DNA from: Albidovulum sp.
Lineage (GTDB): Bacteria > Pseudomonadota > Alphaproteobacteria > Rhodobacterales > Rhodobacteraceae
DNA: 64,000 bases
Assembly (NCBI GenBank): GCA_028823855.1
Contig: JAPPFL010000001.1
Coordinates: forward strand, 1-64,000
Reading direction: 5' to 3'
Part shown: positions 26,427 through 36,404 of the stretch, one piece after another
Layout: each line of letters starts with the position of its first letter
Numbering within the stretch: the stretch's first letter is position 1
The notes under the pieces: model-generated
Told to the model about the DNA's origin: nothing
Database searches by the model: none
The model's input: only the letters and a program-made list of their open reading frames with translations
Position numbers and translations under genes: made by a program

Positions 26427-27311
26427 TCAGCTCAAGTGCTTTTCAAAAAACTCCAGCGTCCTCTTCCACGCTAGCTTGGCCGCGTCCTCGTCGTACCGCG
26501 GTGTCGTATCGTTGTGAAATCCGTGATTCGCACCTTCGTAAAAATATGCCGTATATTCCTTCCCGTGCTCCTTTAGAGCCTTTTCGTATGCGGGCCAGCC
26601 CGCGTTGATCCTCTGATCGAGTTCGCCGTAATGAAGCAAAAGCGGCGCCTCGATCGACGGCACGTCTTCAGCGGCGGCTTGACGCCCGTAAAATGGAACT
26701 GAGGCGGCCAAATTGGGATAGGCTACTGCCAGAGCATTGCACACGCCGCCGCCGTAGCAGAAACCAACGGCACCTACTTTGCCCGTTGAACCGGGATGAT
26801 TTACCAAAAATTCAAATGCCGCGAAGAAGTCCTCCATTAGCTTCGCACGGTCGAGTTGCCTCTGCATGGTACGGCCTTCATCGTCATTTCCCGGATAACC
26901 GCCAAGCGACGACAAGGCGTCTGGTCCAAAAGCGAGATATCCGGCCTTAGCCGTACGCCTTACAACATCTTCGATGTACGGATTGAGACCGCGATTTTCG
27001 TGGATGACGAGTACCGCGGGAAGTTTTCCGGTTGAGTTCGAGGGACGCGCCATCAAACCCGACATGCGACCATGCCCGTTGGGGCTATCGTATTCGGCAA
27101 TTTCTGTCGAAATACCGGGATCGTCCGGCGCAACCTGGTTTGCAAGCGCATAGTTCGGCTGAAGGCTTGCCAAAACCGCGACCGCGCTCCCCGCCGCGGA
27201 GAATTGCGAAGCTCTAACGATAAATTCGCGTTTGGTCATTTGACCATGGACATACCCGTCGTAAAGTTCGAGGATTCTCGGGTCGAAGTCCCCGGCTTTT
27301 TTTCTTTGCAT
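26427..27311 (-). CDS. dienelactone hydrolase family protein
   Basis: An alpha/beta hydrolase of the carboxymethylenebutenolidase family, 294 residues. The nucleophile is Cys in GFCYGGG (near 174), the acid is Asp in GELDQR and the base His in NHGFHND. The N-terminal 55 residues precede the catalytic domain; [22 protein letters not shown] looks like a hydrophobic export or anchor segment, and two arginines are not adjacent, so Tat export is uncertain. Many proteins of this branch hydrolyse unknown lactones or esters in the periplasm. It is probably monocistronic. Confidence 0.87.
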   Translation of the reverse strand: MQRKKAGDFDPRILELYDGYVHGQMTKREFIVRASQFSAAGSAVAVLASLQPNYALANQVAPDDPGISTEIAEYDSPNGHGRMSGLMARPSNSTGKLPAVLVIHENRGLNPYIEDVVRRTAKAGYLAFGPDALSSLGGYPGNDDEGRTMQRQLDRAKLMEDFFAAFEFLVNHPGSTGKVGAVGFCYGGGVCNALAVAYPNLAASVPFYGRQAAAEDVPSIEAPLLLHYGELDQRINAGWPAYEKALKEHGKEYTAYFYEGANHGFHNDTTPRYDEDAAKLAWKRTLEFFEKHLS

Positions 27312-27931
27312 TTCCTTACTCTCTTTCCTAGCCTGATATCGTTACAAGTATAGCAAAAATCCGAAAATCGAGAAACAAACTTTGCTCCTTCCTATTCTCA
27401 AGCCCGAAAAGACGATTCCCGCCAAAGCGAGAACTTTATCCGATATCAACCATTTTTCATTTCTGCTGAATCCCCGGAATTCTAAATCTTGACTATCAGC
27501 CATTCATAGGGCCGGACCCTGCCGAGATAGCTTCCTGTGGGTTGCGGCAAAACACGGAATGCCTATCAGAACTCGAACTCTGCGAATTCACTTCGCGAAT
27601 AATCGTTAGCCCCGAATTACGCCCTTGATATTTTAACTCCGTGCCGACGCGAATGAGGCGACAAAGCGCGAGCAATCCAATGCGTCGCACGGCGATTCAG
27701 TGACTCTCGCCTTTCGACATTTTTGTTCGAATTCGGCCTCCGTGAATTAATCAAGACGGCCTGCAGACGGCATTCCGTTCGACTAACCGTCCTATTTTCC
27801 TTCGATACCGAGATATTCCGACTATGCCTCGTTGAATCAAATGTCGCGCTGCGCTTTCAATTTCAGATTCAATCTTCAAGTCGTTTCAGAAACTATCCCT
27901 ATAGGCGCTCGACAATTCCTGCCAGTGGAAT
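27312..27931. other. 620-bp stretch without a supported gene
   Basis: Only short frames without ribosome sites or recognisable motifs are present. The region lies directly downstream of the formate-dehydrogenase-type subunit, where a catalytic alpha subunit would normally be encoded; no trace of one was recognised. Confidence 0.5.
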
Positions 27932-29623
27932 TCAACCGCAAATTTCATTGGGGAAGTGCTTGATTGTAAGTCGAATTGGATTTGGGGCTGCCTGACCAAG
28001 CCCGCATATCGACGCGTCCTCCATGACCTGGCAAAGCTCTTCCAGCAAGTCCGAATCCCATTCTGGCTCTTGCATGAGCTTGACAGCTTTTTCGCACCCT
28101 ACTCGGCAAGGCGTGCATTGTCCGCAGCTTTCATCCTCGAAAAACCGTAGCATGTTTAATGCCGCCTCTCTCGCGCTGTCGTGCTGCGAGAGTACGACAA
28201 CGGCCGCCGAACCGATAAAGGTCCCGTGCTCCTGTAGAATGTCAAAATCCATCGGTATATCGGAAAGTGAAGCTGGAAGCAGTCCGGCCGAAGGGCCGCC
28301 AGGCTGATAGGCATAGAACTCGTGGCCCTCCACCATGCCTCCTGCGGATTCTATAATGTCGGAAATCGTCGATCCCGCCGGCAAAATGTAAACGCCTGGA
28401 TTCGCGACGCGCCCGGAGACCGAATAACTTCTCAAACCGGTTCTTCCGTTCGCTATTACTGAAGAGAGGATTTCCGGACCTTCTCGGATTATTCGCCCGA
28501 CCCAATAGAGCGTTTCGACATTGTGGACCAAGGTCGGACGCCCGAATACTCCGTTTTGAGCGACAAATGGCGGGCGGTGCCTAGGCAGGCCCCGCTTTCC
28601 CTCGATGCTTTCGATCATCGCGCTTTCTTCGCCGCAAATGTAGGCGCCTGCGCCGCGTCTCAAGTCAATGAATCCTGCTTCCACGATCCGCGCCCGTTCC
28701 AGCTCGGCGATTTCTCTCAGGAGCAACTCGCGAGCGGCTGGATACTCGTCGCGTAAATAAATAAAGGTTTTTTTTGCATCGACCGCCCAAGCCGCAACGA
28801 GCATGCCCTCAAGAAAAACATGGGGGTGTCGCTCTAAAAAAAACCTGTCCTTGAACGTTCCAGGCTCGCCTTCGTCCGCGTTGACCGCGAGATACCTCGG
28901 TTCCGGCTCCGCCCGAACGAACGACCATTTCCGACCCGACGGAAATCCCGCGCCGCCCAGTCCTCGCAGCCCCGCCTTCAGGATTCTTTCCTGGATTTCG
29001 TCGACCGAATTGGAACCTTTTCGCAATGCAAGCAAATCTTCATAACCGCCGTTGTTTCGGTAGCTTGCGTAAATTTCGTATTCTGGAATTCGGGGATGAA
29101 TCTGTTTGGCTTCAATCGCTTTGACGACTTTTTCCATATTCGCAAAATCAATGTGATTGTGCCCTAGTTCGAGTGTCGGAGCCGTGTCGCAGCGCCCCAT
29201 GCAGGGAGCGCGAACAATTCTCACTTCGGCGGGATCAAATTGCGCACTTAGTTCTTGCATTAGGGTCGAAGATCCTGCGATTTCGCAAGAGAGCGAATCG
29301 CACACTCGTATCGTGATTGGCGGAGGCGGCGATTCGTCTTCTTTCACGATATCGAAATGGGCGTAAAAGGTCGCGACTTCGTAGACCTCGGCCTGCGCCA
29401 ATCGCATTTCGGAAGCCAAGGCGCGCAAGTGATCCGCGGAAAGGTGGCCGTACTCATCCTGAATCAAGTGCAGGAATTCGATTAGCAAGTCCTTTCGGCG
29501 AGGCCGATCACCGAGCAGTGCGCGAACTTCGAACACCGATTTTTCGGAAACCTGTCGGCCCTTGGGCTTCCTACGCCCCTTGCCGCGCCCCGATTTCCAG
29601 ATTCCGGTCGAATCTTCGCTCAT
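27932..29623 (-). CDS. fused NuoE/NuoF-type subunit (NAD-dependent formate dehydrogenase beta, FdsGB/Fdh1B-like)
   Basis: A 563-residue diaphorase subunit. Residues 30-180 are a 24-kDa NuoE-like domain with the [2Fe-2S] ligands Cys108, Cys113, Cys141 and Cys145; residues 190-563 are NuoF-like with LRGLGGAGFPSGRKW (NADH/FMN site, 219-233), GAGAYICGEE, and the [4Fe-4S] cysteines 500, 503, 506 and 540. The NuoE-NuoF fusion is known from soluble molybdenum/tungsten formate dehydrogenases such as Methylobacterium Fdh1B, not from complex I. No catalytic FdhA/FdsA gene is adjacent. It would pass electrons to or from NAD. Confidence 0.85.
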   Translation of the reverse strand: MSEDSTGIWKSGRGKGRRKPKGRQVSEKSVFEVRALLGDRPRRKDLLIEFLHLIQDEYGHLSADHLRALASEMRLAQAEVYEVATFYAHFDIVKEDESPPPPITIRVCDSLSCEIAGSSTLMQELSAQFDPAEVRIVRAPCMGRCDTAPTLELGHNHIDFANMEKVVKAIEAKQIHPRIPEYEIYASYRNNGGYEDLLALRKGSNSVDEIQERILKAGLRGLGGAGFPSGRKWSFVRAEPEPRYLAVNADEGEPGTFKDRFFLERHPHVFLEGMLVAAWAVDAKKTFIYLRDEYPAARELLLREIAELERARIVEAGFIDLRRGAGAYICGEESAMIESIEGKRGLPRHRPPFVAQNGVFGRPTLVHNVETLYWVGRIIREGPEILSSVIANGRTGLRSYSVSGRVANPGVYILPAGSTISDIIESAGGMVEGHEFYAYQPGGPSAGLLPASLSDIPMDFDILQEHGTFIGSAAVVVLSQHDSAREAALNMLRFFEDESCGQCTPCRVGCEKAVKLMQEPEWDSDLLEELCQVMEDASICGLGQAAPNPIRLTIKHFPNEICG

Positions 29624-29755
29624 TTACAGTTCCTTTCGGCCAGGTCGGCGGTTCGCCCCTCCCGCGATCTATTCTCGCCGCAAACGGAATTCGAGGCGAC
29701 TCTGACAACTGGCAATTGATCGATCAGCAGCGGTTTTGTTCAATCGGACCTATGG

Positions 29756-31243
29756 TTATATTCTACGGACATCCAGCCTGCCATCGTAGAACTCTATTTC
29801 CAAATCGGTTGCCGAGGAGGCAATTTTTTTCGATTTCACCACTTCTTCGCGAGTTCTGATAACGGTAAACCCGCGCTGCAGCGTTTGCCGATAGCCAAGT
29901 GAATTACGCAACCGGTCAAGATTTTCCACTTTCGCTCTCTTAGCGATCACTTTAGTCGAAAAGGCTCGAATCGCTATGCTGCTGACCTCGCCGATACGTC
30001 TTGAATTCTCTCTTATCGAACGTTCGAGCAACCGAAGATTCAAATGCGGCGCAACCGCCCGATAACGGTAACGATGTCGTCGATACGCTTCGGAAAAATT
30101 CGTACCCAAGCGGTCGCTCAGCCTGTCGAATTTGCGTCTCGCTTCCTGCGTCGATCGCGAAGGTCGCAATCCGCCTTGAAGCCTTGCCACGGAAAGCCGG
30201 CGAACCTGCAGCGCTGCGTGAACAGAGTTGGACAGGCGAGATGTAGCGAAATCCAGCCTTTGCGCACTGGTCGCCACCAGGGTCGAAGTTTTCGGCAGCA
30301 GCCTAGCCAAGTCTTCCAGCCTTTGCTTTTTTCGAGCGATGTTTCGGGTGGCGGAAGCGGAAATCCGCGCGGAGAGCGAAATGACTTTCTGCGCGATGTC
30401 TAGTCGAACCGGCACGGCCATTTCCGCCGCCGCGGTCGGCGTAGGTGCGCGCACGTCCGCAACATAGTCGATCAGTGTCGTATCGGTTTCATGACCAACC
30501 GCCGAAATCACCGGTATCGAGCTGCGGAATACTGCCCTGGAAACGACTTCTTCGTTGAATCCCCACAAGTCTTCTACGGATCCACCGCCTCGCGCGATGA
30601 TAATCAGATCCGGCCTGGGCAAGCCCTTCGCCGCTTCCAGTCCATTGAATCCTTGAATCGCGGCGGCAACTTCCTTTGCGCAACTCTCGCCTTGGACCGC
30701 TACGGGCCAAACTAGCACGCGGCGCGGGAATCGATCGCGCAACCGGTGGAGAATGTCGCGGATTACCGAGCCCGTCGGCGACGTCACCACGCCGATTACT
30801 TCCGGTAACACAGGTAACGGCTTTTTCCTTGAATCTTCGAATAGCCCCTCATTGAGCAATTTGGCCTTCAGTTCCTCGAGCTTTTCGAGAAGCGCTCCTT
30901 TTCCGGCACGCTCAATTCTTTCCACGATCATTTGGTAACGGGAATTCCCGGAGAATGTCGTAAGCTTGCCCGTTGCAAGATATTCTATGCCTTCTTCGGG
31001 CAATTTCGGCAGCCTTTGCGCAGTACTGCGCCAGATTACAGCGTCGAGAGAATGGCTGTCCTGCTTGAAAGTTAGATAGAGATGACCGGACCGGGGCCTG
31101 GACACTCTCGCAACTTCGCCTCGAACTCTTACTCGTCCGAAATTTTCTTCGACCGTATCCTTAACTCTACGCGAAATCTCTGCGATTGTGTACTCGGCGA
31201 CATTGTCAACAACATTTGATTTGCTGAGAAATTGCTCCTGCAT
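29756..31243 (-). CDS. xseA: exodeoxyribonuclease VII large subunit
   Basis: The catalytic subunit of exonuclease VII, which degrades single-stranded DNA in both directions. The 495-residue product has the N-terminal OB domain (SGHLYLTFKQ), then the core with VVTSPTGSVIRDILHRL, IIARGGGSVEDLWGFNEE and GHETDTTLIDYVADVRAPTPTAAAE motifs (each quoted in part), and a long basic helical region before a short C-terminal domain. ATG 31243 with AAGGAC upstream was preferred to a longer frame. xseB is not next to it; in relatives xseB often sits near dxs, but I did not find it there either. Confidence 0.94.
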   Translation of the reverse strand: MQEQFLSKSNVVDNVAEYTIAEISRRVKDTVEENFGRVRVRGEVARVSRPRSGHLYLTFKQDSHSLDAVIWRSTAQRLPKLPEEGIEYLATGKLTTFSGNSRYQMIVERIERAGKGALLEKLEELKAKLLNEGLFEDSRKKPLPVLPEVIGVVTSPTGSVIRDILHRLRDRFPRRVLVWPVAVQGESCAKEVAAAIQGFNGLEAAKGLPRPDLIIIARGGGSVEDLWGFNEEVVSRAVFRSSIPVISAVGHETDTTLIDYVADVRAPTPTAAAEMAVPVRLDIAQKVISLSARISASATRNIARKKQRLEDLARLLPKTSTLVATSAQRLDFATSRLSNSVHAALQVRRLSVARLQGGLRPSRSTQEARRKFDRLSDRLGTNFSEAYRRHRYRYRAVAPHLNLRLLERSIRENSRRIGEVSSIAIRAFSTKVIAKRAKVENLDRLRNSLGYRQTLQRGFTVIRTREEVVKSKKIASSATDLEIEFYDGRLDVRRI

Positions 31244-31280
31244 ACCGTTCGCTGTCCTTCGGCGCCTATCCGCTCGCCTA

Positions 31281-31661
<381 letters not shown>

Positions 31662-31726
31662 CTAGAGAAAATTTCCAAAGACTGAATTTGCGTGCAATAT
31701 ATGTTCCGTTCACACATGATTTAGCA

Positions 31727-32089
31727 ATGAACCAAGCGCTTCGTACCGATTGGCCTCGTCCGCCTTCTTGCATTCCGGCGCATCGATTGCAGGAACCGCC
31801 AAACGGCTCCCGCGTAGCGGTAGCCGGACTTGTACTTGTCAGGCAGCGCCCGGGAACCGCCAAAGGAGTCGTTTTTTTATCTCTCGAAGACGAAACCGGC
31901 GTAGCCAATATCATTGTTTGGGAAAATATTTTTCAGAAATTCCGCAAAGCGGTCATGGGCGGCAGAATGCTACGGATTTACGGACGCGTCCAGAGAGACG
32001 GGGCGGTAACGCATGTGATTGCCGATAAAGTCGAAGACATTTCCTTCATGCTCGATATGCTCGCGGACCCGAACGAAGAACAACCGTAG
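31727..32089 (+). CDS. stand-alone OB-fold protein matching the C-terminus of DnaE2
   Basis: The 120-residue product matches the C-terminal end of error-prone polymerase DnaE2 (ImuC): an IPAHRLQE-like entry, then VAGLVLVRQRPGTAKGVVF, SLEDETGVANIIVW, GRVQRDG and HVIADKVEDIS, all OB-fold sequence. The polymerase, PHP and thumb domains are missing; upstream DNA to the ferredoxin is A+T-rich and non-matching, and a stop precedes the frame. ATG 31727 starts just before the homology; an in-frame ATG at 31646 is the alternative. It may be a remnant of a lost dnaE2, or a small nucleic-acid-binding protein in its own right. Confidence 0.72.
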   Translation: MNQALRTDWPRPPSCIPAHRLQEPPNGSRVAVAGLVLVRQRPGTAKGVVFLSLEDETGVANIIVWENIFQKFRKAVMGGRMLRIYGRVQRDGAVTHVIADKVEDISFMLDMLADPNEEQP

Positions 32090-32224
32090 TAATTTCGCGC
32101 CGAATACGGGACACTCGGGCGAAACCGCCAGAAACAATTTGACGCGGACCGACGCGCGAATGAATTCGGATTGAAAATTCGCGGGAATCTTGCGACTCCC
32201 GCTTATTCGCAGCATAGGCAGAAT

Positions 32225-33709
32225 TTACTCGTCAATTGGCAATGCAACGAAATTTGACTGTCCGGCGCGACGGAGCAGCAGCAAAAGCGATTTGCGCCCG
32301 GCCTCGTTCGCCATCGCTATCCTGTCCTCGAATTCTTCCAGTGACGTTACCGCGCTTCCTCCAGCCTCCGAAACGACATCTCCATCCCTCACGCCCTTGT
32401 CAAACGCAGAAGAATTCGGATCTACTTTCAGAACAATGAGACCTTCTTCGTCCTGGCCAATGCCAAATTCGTCGCGATGCCTTTCCGTAATTTCCCCGAG
32501 TTCCATGCCTAGGTGCGATTCAGGCTCGGACTCTTTCTCAATGTTCCTGCTCGCCGGAGTGATTTGCGTTTCAGCTTCTTCGCGGCGGCCCAAAGTAACG
32601 GTCACAGCTATCGATTCGCCGTCCCGGAACAACTCTATCGAAACCTTTCCTCCGACAGGTGAATCGGCAACGCGGCGAACAAGGTCTCTCGTGTCGATCA
32701 CCTCTTGACCAGCAAATGAAATTATCACGTCGCCTACTTGAATCCCCGCATCTTTCGCCGGCCCGTCAGGCAAACTCGCAACAATTGCACCTTTGGCGCT
32801 TTCGAGATTCAGGGCTTCAGCCATATCCGAAGAAACGTCCTGAATTCGAACTCCTAGCCATCCGCGCTTGGTCGTACCGTATTGACTCAACTGGTCGACA
32901 ACGTTGGCGACAACTGCGGAAGACATGGCGAAGCCTATTCCCATTGACCCGCCCGTCCGGGTCGTGATGGCCGTTATGACGCCAATGACCTCGCCCTCCA
33001 TATTAAAGAGCGGACCGCCGGAATTCCCCTGGTTGATTGCGGCATCGGTTTGGATAAAGTCGTCGTAGGCTCCCGCGAGCTCACGGTTGCGAGCCGAAAT
33101 AATGCCGGCCGAAACCGAAAACCCGTGCCCAAATGGATTGCCAATCGCAAACACGTAGTCGCCGACCCGCGCCTTGTCGCTATCGCCAAAAGAAACGGCC
33201 TCAAAATCATGATCGGCCTTGGCTTTCAGCAGCGCGATATCTGTCTTTGGATCCGTGCCGACAAGTTCAGCTTCGAATCTTTCGCCTGAGGAAAATTCCA
33301 ACCAGATCTCAGCGGCATTCCGGATTACATGATCATTGGTTACGACGAATCCGTCGTTCGATATCACGAAACCCGACCCAATCGATGCCGGGCGGGCAAA
33401 TGGATTCCTGTTAAATTCACGTTCCCTGAAATTCTCAAAGAACTTTTCAATCGGATTGCCTTCGGGAAGGTTGAAATCCGGAATCTCCATTTTGTTGCTA
33501 CTGTCGCTCACCACCCTCGGAGTGACGATGATATTGACGACGGAAGCTTGCGCCATTTCGGCCAGGTCCGCCAATCCATCGTGCGCAATGCCAACATTCG
33601 ATGACACCGCCTGGGCCGCCATGAACGCTGCGGCAAAAACTGACAGCGATTTGGACCCGATCAGCCGCCGCGGATTTTCAACGGAGGCATTTGCAAGGAT
33701 TTTGCACAT
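32225..33709 (-). CDS. degP: Do-family periplasmic serine protease (DegP/MucD)
   Basis: A periplasmic chaperone-protease of 494 residues. A basic start and hydrophobic core (SLSVFAAAFMAAQAV) form a signal peptide. The catalytic triad is His127 (TNDHV), Asp157 (KTDIALL) and Ser230 (GNSGGPL), followed by two PDZ domains at about 295-385 and 410-490, the first with the GWLGVRIQ entry. AGGAG lies seven bases before the ATG. It degrades or refolds damaged envelope proteins and is probably stress-induced. It is transcribed alone; no hflKC is upstream. Confidence 0.94.
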   Translation of the reverse strand: MCKILANASVENPRRLIGSKSLSVFAAAFMAAQAVSSNVGIAHDGLADLAEMAQASVVNIIVTPRVVSDSSNKMEIPDFNLPEGNPIEKFFENFREREFNRNPFARPASIGSGFVISNDGFVVTNDHVIRNAAEIWLEFSSGERFEAELVGTDPKTDIALLKAKADHDFEAVSFGDSDKARVGDYVFAIGNPFGHGFSVSAGIISARNRELAGAYDDFIQTDAAINQGNSGGPLFNMEGEVIGVITAITTRTGGSMGIGFAMSSAVVANVVDQLSQYGTTKRGWLGVRIQDVSSDMAEALNLESAKGAIVASLPDGPAKDAGIQVGDVIISFAGQEVIDTRDLVRRVADSPVGGKVSIELFRDGESIAVTVTLGRREEAETQITPASRNIEKESEPESHLGMELGEITERHRDEFGIGQDEEGLIVLKVDPNSSAFDKGVRDGDVVSEAGGSAVTSLEEFEDRIAMANEAGRKSLLLLLRRAGQSNFVALPIDE

Positions 33710-34033
33710 ATTCTGCTCCTCTAGTTTTCGACGCTACTTCGCGCCTGCATGCCTGAGCGAAATAGTCCTTTCGCTCGGCGCAACACAATTGAAATTGTCG
33801 TGAACCCAGACTTGCTTTTGCCTTGCGACAAGCTTCGGATCAAGACTTTGGAAAGAAATCCTTTTGACTCAATTTAGAAAATTGGATAGCCGCCGTCAAG
33901 AAAATTAGAGCATTTAGTTTTACATTTCAATGAGTTAATTGCTTTTCTGCTTATCATTCCGGCGATCGTTCCAGATTCCCGTTGGTGCACGACTCTGCGC
34001 GCCGAGCTCGTGAACACACAACATTTTTTGAAT
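33710..34033. other. 324-bp intergenic region between degP and tRNA-Thr
   Basis: A+T-rich, with no gene seen. It should hold the degP promoter at its left side and the 3' flank of tRNA-Thr at its right side. No integrase or duplicated tRNA end was found, so there is no sign of an island junction here. Confidence 0.45.
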
Positions 34034-34109
34034 TGGTGCCCCCAGAGAGACTCGAACTCCCGACCCCCTGATTACAAATCAGATGCTCTACCGGCTGAGC
34101 TATAGGGGC
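34034..34109 (-). tRNA. tRNA-Thr (anticodon UGU)
   Basis: On the minus strand the sequence folds as a 76-nt cloverleaf with CCA encoded: acceptor GCCCCTA pairs with TGGGGGC, the D arm is GCTC...GAGC, the anticodon arm TCTGA/TCAGG carries TGT (bases 34076-34074), and the T arm includes GTTCGAGTC. The anticodon UGU reads ACA and, by wobble, other threonine codons. Confidence 0.95.
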
Positions 34110-34325
34110 ACGCGCATTTATTGATTCAAATCGTAGCCCTTCACAACCCCGCGAAAACCGGATTCTTCGGAATGTGGATTTTGGGCAATTCAAAACCAGT
34201 CTGCCCTCAATTGGGCCGGCCACTGCGGGATTCAATTTCGGAAAACTGTATTCGGCTTTTCTTTCGCGACCCTCATTTCGCGGCATCGTTCAGCGATGAA
34301 TGAAAATTGGCGCGGCGGATCACTT

Positions 34326-35963
34326 TCAACGATTTATTCTAACTAACAATGCCACGCCGAAGCATCCGACAAGTGTAACCAGAATCGCCGGCGGAGCCGC
34401 TTCGCCGATATTCTCCAGCGAAGCCCTTTCGTAGACTCGCGTTGCCAATGTATCGAAATTGAACGGGCGTAGCAGAAGAGTGGCCGGAAGCTCCTTTACG
34501 CAATCTACGAAAACTAGCGACAGAGCGGTAAGAATCGACCCCTTCACCATCGGAATATAAACCGCGCGCAGGGTACGGGCCGGAGACCTTCCTAGGGTTC
34601 GGGCAGCAGCGGGCAGCGACGGACCTATACGCCCCATGGCCGCATCTGCGGAATTTTGGGCAATCGCAAAGAATCGCACGAAATAGGCGAATATGATGAC
34701 GAGGCTGGATCCGGTTATCAGCAATCCGGGATCAACCCCAAAAACCGCCAGAAACGAATCCGCGACCAAATGATCAAACGCGGCAAGCGGTATCATCACT
34801 CCTATCGCCAGGACGACGCCAGGCACTGCGTAGCCGAGCATCGTAGCGGGCATTACGGCGCTTAGCCGAATGTCGTTGGCAAGCCTTACCCCGTATACCA
34901 TTATTGTTGCAGCGAAAACGGTTAACGCTGCGGCGATCGACCCGGTGAACAGAGTGTGGCCCAGAGCCTTGGCCAAGCCGGGTTCAATCCAATGCTCCGG
35001 CTTTCGAATCGCGTGCCAGAGCATCACGCCGCCAGGAAGGCAAAACCCGAAAGCGAATGGAATAAAGCAAAATGCGGACGCCGTCCAAGCGGCGGCGCCC
35101 TTTAGCTCGATCGGGCTTATGGGAATGGTGCTCTTTGCGGAGCCAAATACTTTAATTTTTCGACGGCTAAACTTTTCCAGTGCGACTAGAACGAACATTA
35201 TGCACAGTACCAAAACTGCAATTTGGGCCGCGCCCCCTACATTGTATGAGTCGAGCCAAATTGAAAAAATTCCCGTGGTTAGCGTCTGTACGGCAAAATA
35301 GTCGACAACGCCGAAATCGCTGACAGTCTCCATCATCACAATTGCGGACGCGGCAAATGCTGCGGGGCGAATAAGCGGAAGCCCAACCTTAAAGAATCTT
35401 GTTAAGGGGCCTTTCCCGAGAGCCCGCGATACCTCGAACATTGCACCCGATTGTTCGTTCAACGCCGCACGCGAAATCAAAAAGACGTAGGGATAAAGAG
35501 CGAACGTAAGTGCAAAAACGGCCCCGCCAGTGGAGCGGATTTCAGGGAAAAAATATTCATTCGCCAACTTCCAGCCAAAAAGCGTGCGTAGGGCTGTTTG
35601 TACCGGTCCTGCGTATTCCAAAAAGTCCACAAGCGCGTAGGCTCCGACATAGGCTGGAATCGCCAGCGGCAAGAATAGCGCCCATTCAAGCAATTTCCGG
35701 AACGGGAAGCGATACATCGTGACCAGCCACGCGGCCGTCGTGCCAATGGCCGCCGAAAATATCGCGACTCCTGCCATGAGTATAAGCGTATTCTGAAGAT
35801 ATCTGGGCAGCACAGTTGACAAAAGGTGCCCCCAAATCGGCTCGCTCGGAAACGACGCAATGAAAAAAACAGACACTATCGGCAGGAGTACGAGAAAAGC
35901 TACGGCAAGGGCGATAATAAGAATCCAGCGCGAAGCAATGGATGATATAAGACTCGAGAGCAT
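34326..35963 (-). CDS. ABC transporter permease, FbpB/SfuB-type (iron(III) uptake)
   Basis: A fused two-half inner-membrane permease of 545 residues with about 12 hydrophobic segments. Each half has an EAA-like docking loop: EVSRALGKGPLTRFFKVGLP (near 175) and AARTLGRSPARTLRAVYIP (near 460, quoted in part). The late LKELPATLLLRPF-like VKELPATLLLRPFNFDTLA is diagnostic of Fe(III)-type permeases. Neither the periplasmic receptor nor the ATPase gene is adjacent, so the complete transporter must draw partners from elsewhere or be incomplete. Confidence 0.9.
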   Translation of the reverse strand: MLSSLISSIASRWILIIALAVAFLVLLPIVSVFFIASFPSEPIWGHLLSTVLPRYLQNTLILMAGVAIFSAAIGTTAAWLVTMYRFPFRKLLEWALFLPLAIPAYVGAYALVDFLEYAGPVQTALRTLFGWKLANEYFFPEIRSTGGAVFALTFALYPYVFLISRAALNEQSGAMFEVSRALGKGPLTRFFKVGLPLIRPAAFAASAIVMMETVSDFGVVDYFAVQTLTTGIFSIWLDSYNVGGAAQIAVLVLCIMFVLVALEKFSRRKIKVFGSAKSTIPISPIELKGAAAWTASAFCFIPFAFGFCLPGGVMLWHAIRKPEHWIEPGLAKALGHTLFTGSIAAALTVFAATIMVYGVRLANDIRLSAVMPATMLGYAVPGVVLAIGVMIPLAAFDHLVADSFLAVFGVDPGLLITGSSLVIIFAYFVRFFAIAQNSADAAMGRIGPSLPAAARTLGRSPARTLRAVYIPMVKGSILTALSLVFVDCVKELPATLLLRPFNFDTLATRVYERASLENIGEAAPPAILVTLVGCFGVALLVRINR

Positions 35964-36136
35964 GCCGGCTCGGTTCGCTAAACGCCGTCCATTTCTATGC
36001 CCAAGAATTTAAATTCCTGGACGGATTGACTACATAGCGCCTATCCCCGAAACCGAATTCGCCGGACCCTGGAAATGTCGAACGATTGAGTCTTGCGCCT
36101 TCGTGGAACAGGCAGTCGGCAAGTGAAGGAATTTCC

Positions 36137-36352
36137 ATGCACTTTCTATTTTATTTCGGTTTGGCTTTGGCGTGCACTGGCCTGGTCGGAATCATCGCCG
36201 CGATTGTAATGGCAAATTCAATTCGCGTGCGCAATCAAAAACGTGAGGATGCAAAATCCAACCTCGAAAAACTGATTCCTTTGAACTATGCTTCGCTATT
36301 GGTGGCCGTTCTCGGACTGTGCGCAATGGCGGTTGCGGTCGTTTTGGATTGA
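36137..36352 (+). CDS. small two-helix membrane protein, unrecognised
   Basis: I do not recognise the family. The 71-residue product has hydrophobic segments at about residues 2-28 and 51-70, joined by a basic polar loop (RVRNQKREDAKSN). GAAGGA lies seven bases before the ATG, supporting translation; a longer frame from 36086 lacks such a site. It is divergent from fbpB and converges on the alpha/beta hydrolase gene. Topology suggests both ends on the same side of the membrane. No function can be proposed. Confidence 0.55.
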   Translation: MHFLFYFGLALACTGLVGIIAAIVMANSIRVRNQKREDAKSNLEKLIPLNYASLLVAVLGLCAMAVAVVLD

Positions 36353-36404
36353 GAGCCAGTTCCATAAAGGCAAGTAGTCGAAGACCAACTCCCTGTCCGA
36401 AATT

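Noticed and set aside
34034-34109. tRNA-Thr as an integration site
   Set aside because: No integrase, no repeated tRNA end and no composition change were found next to it.
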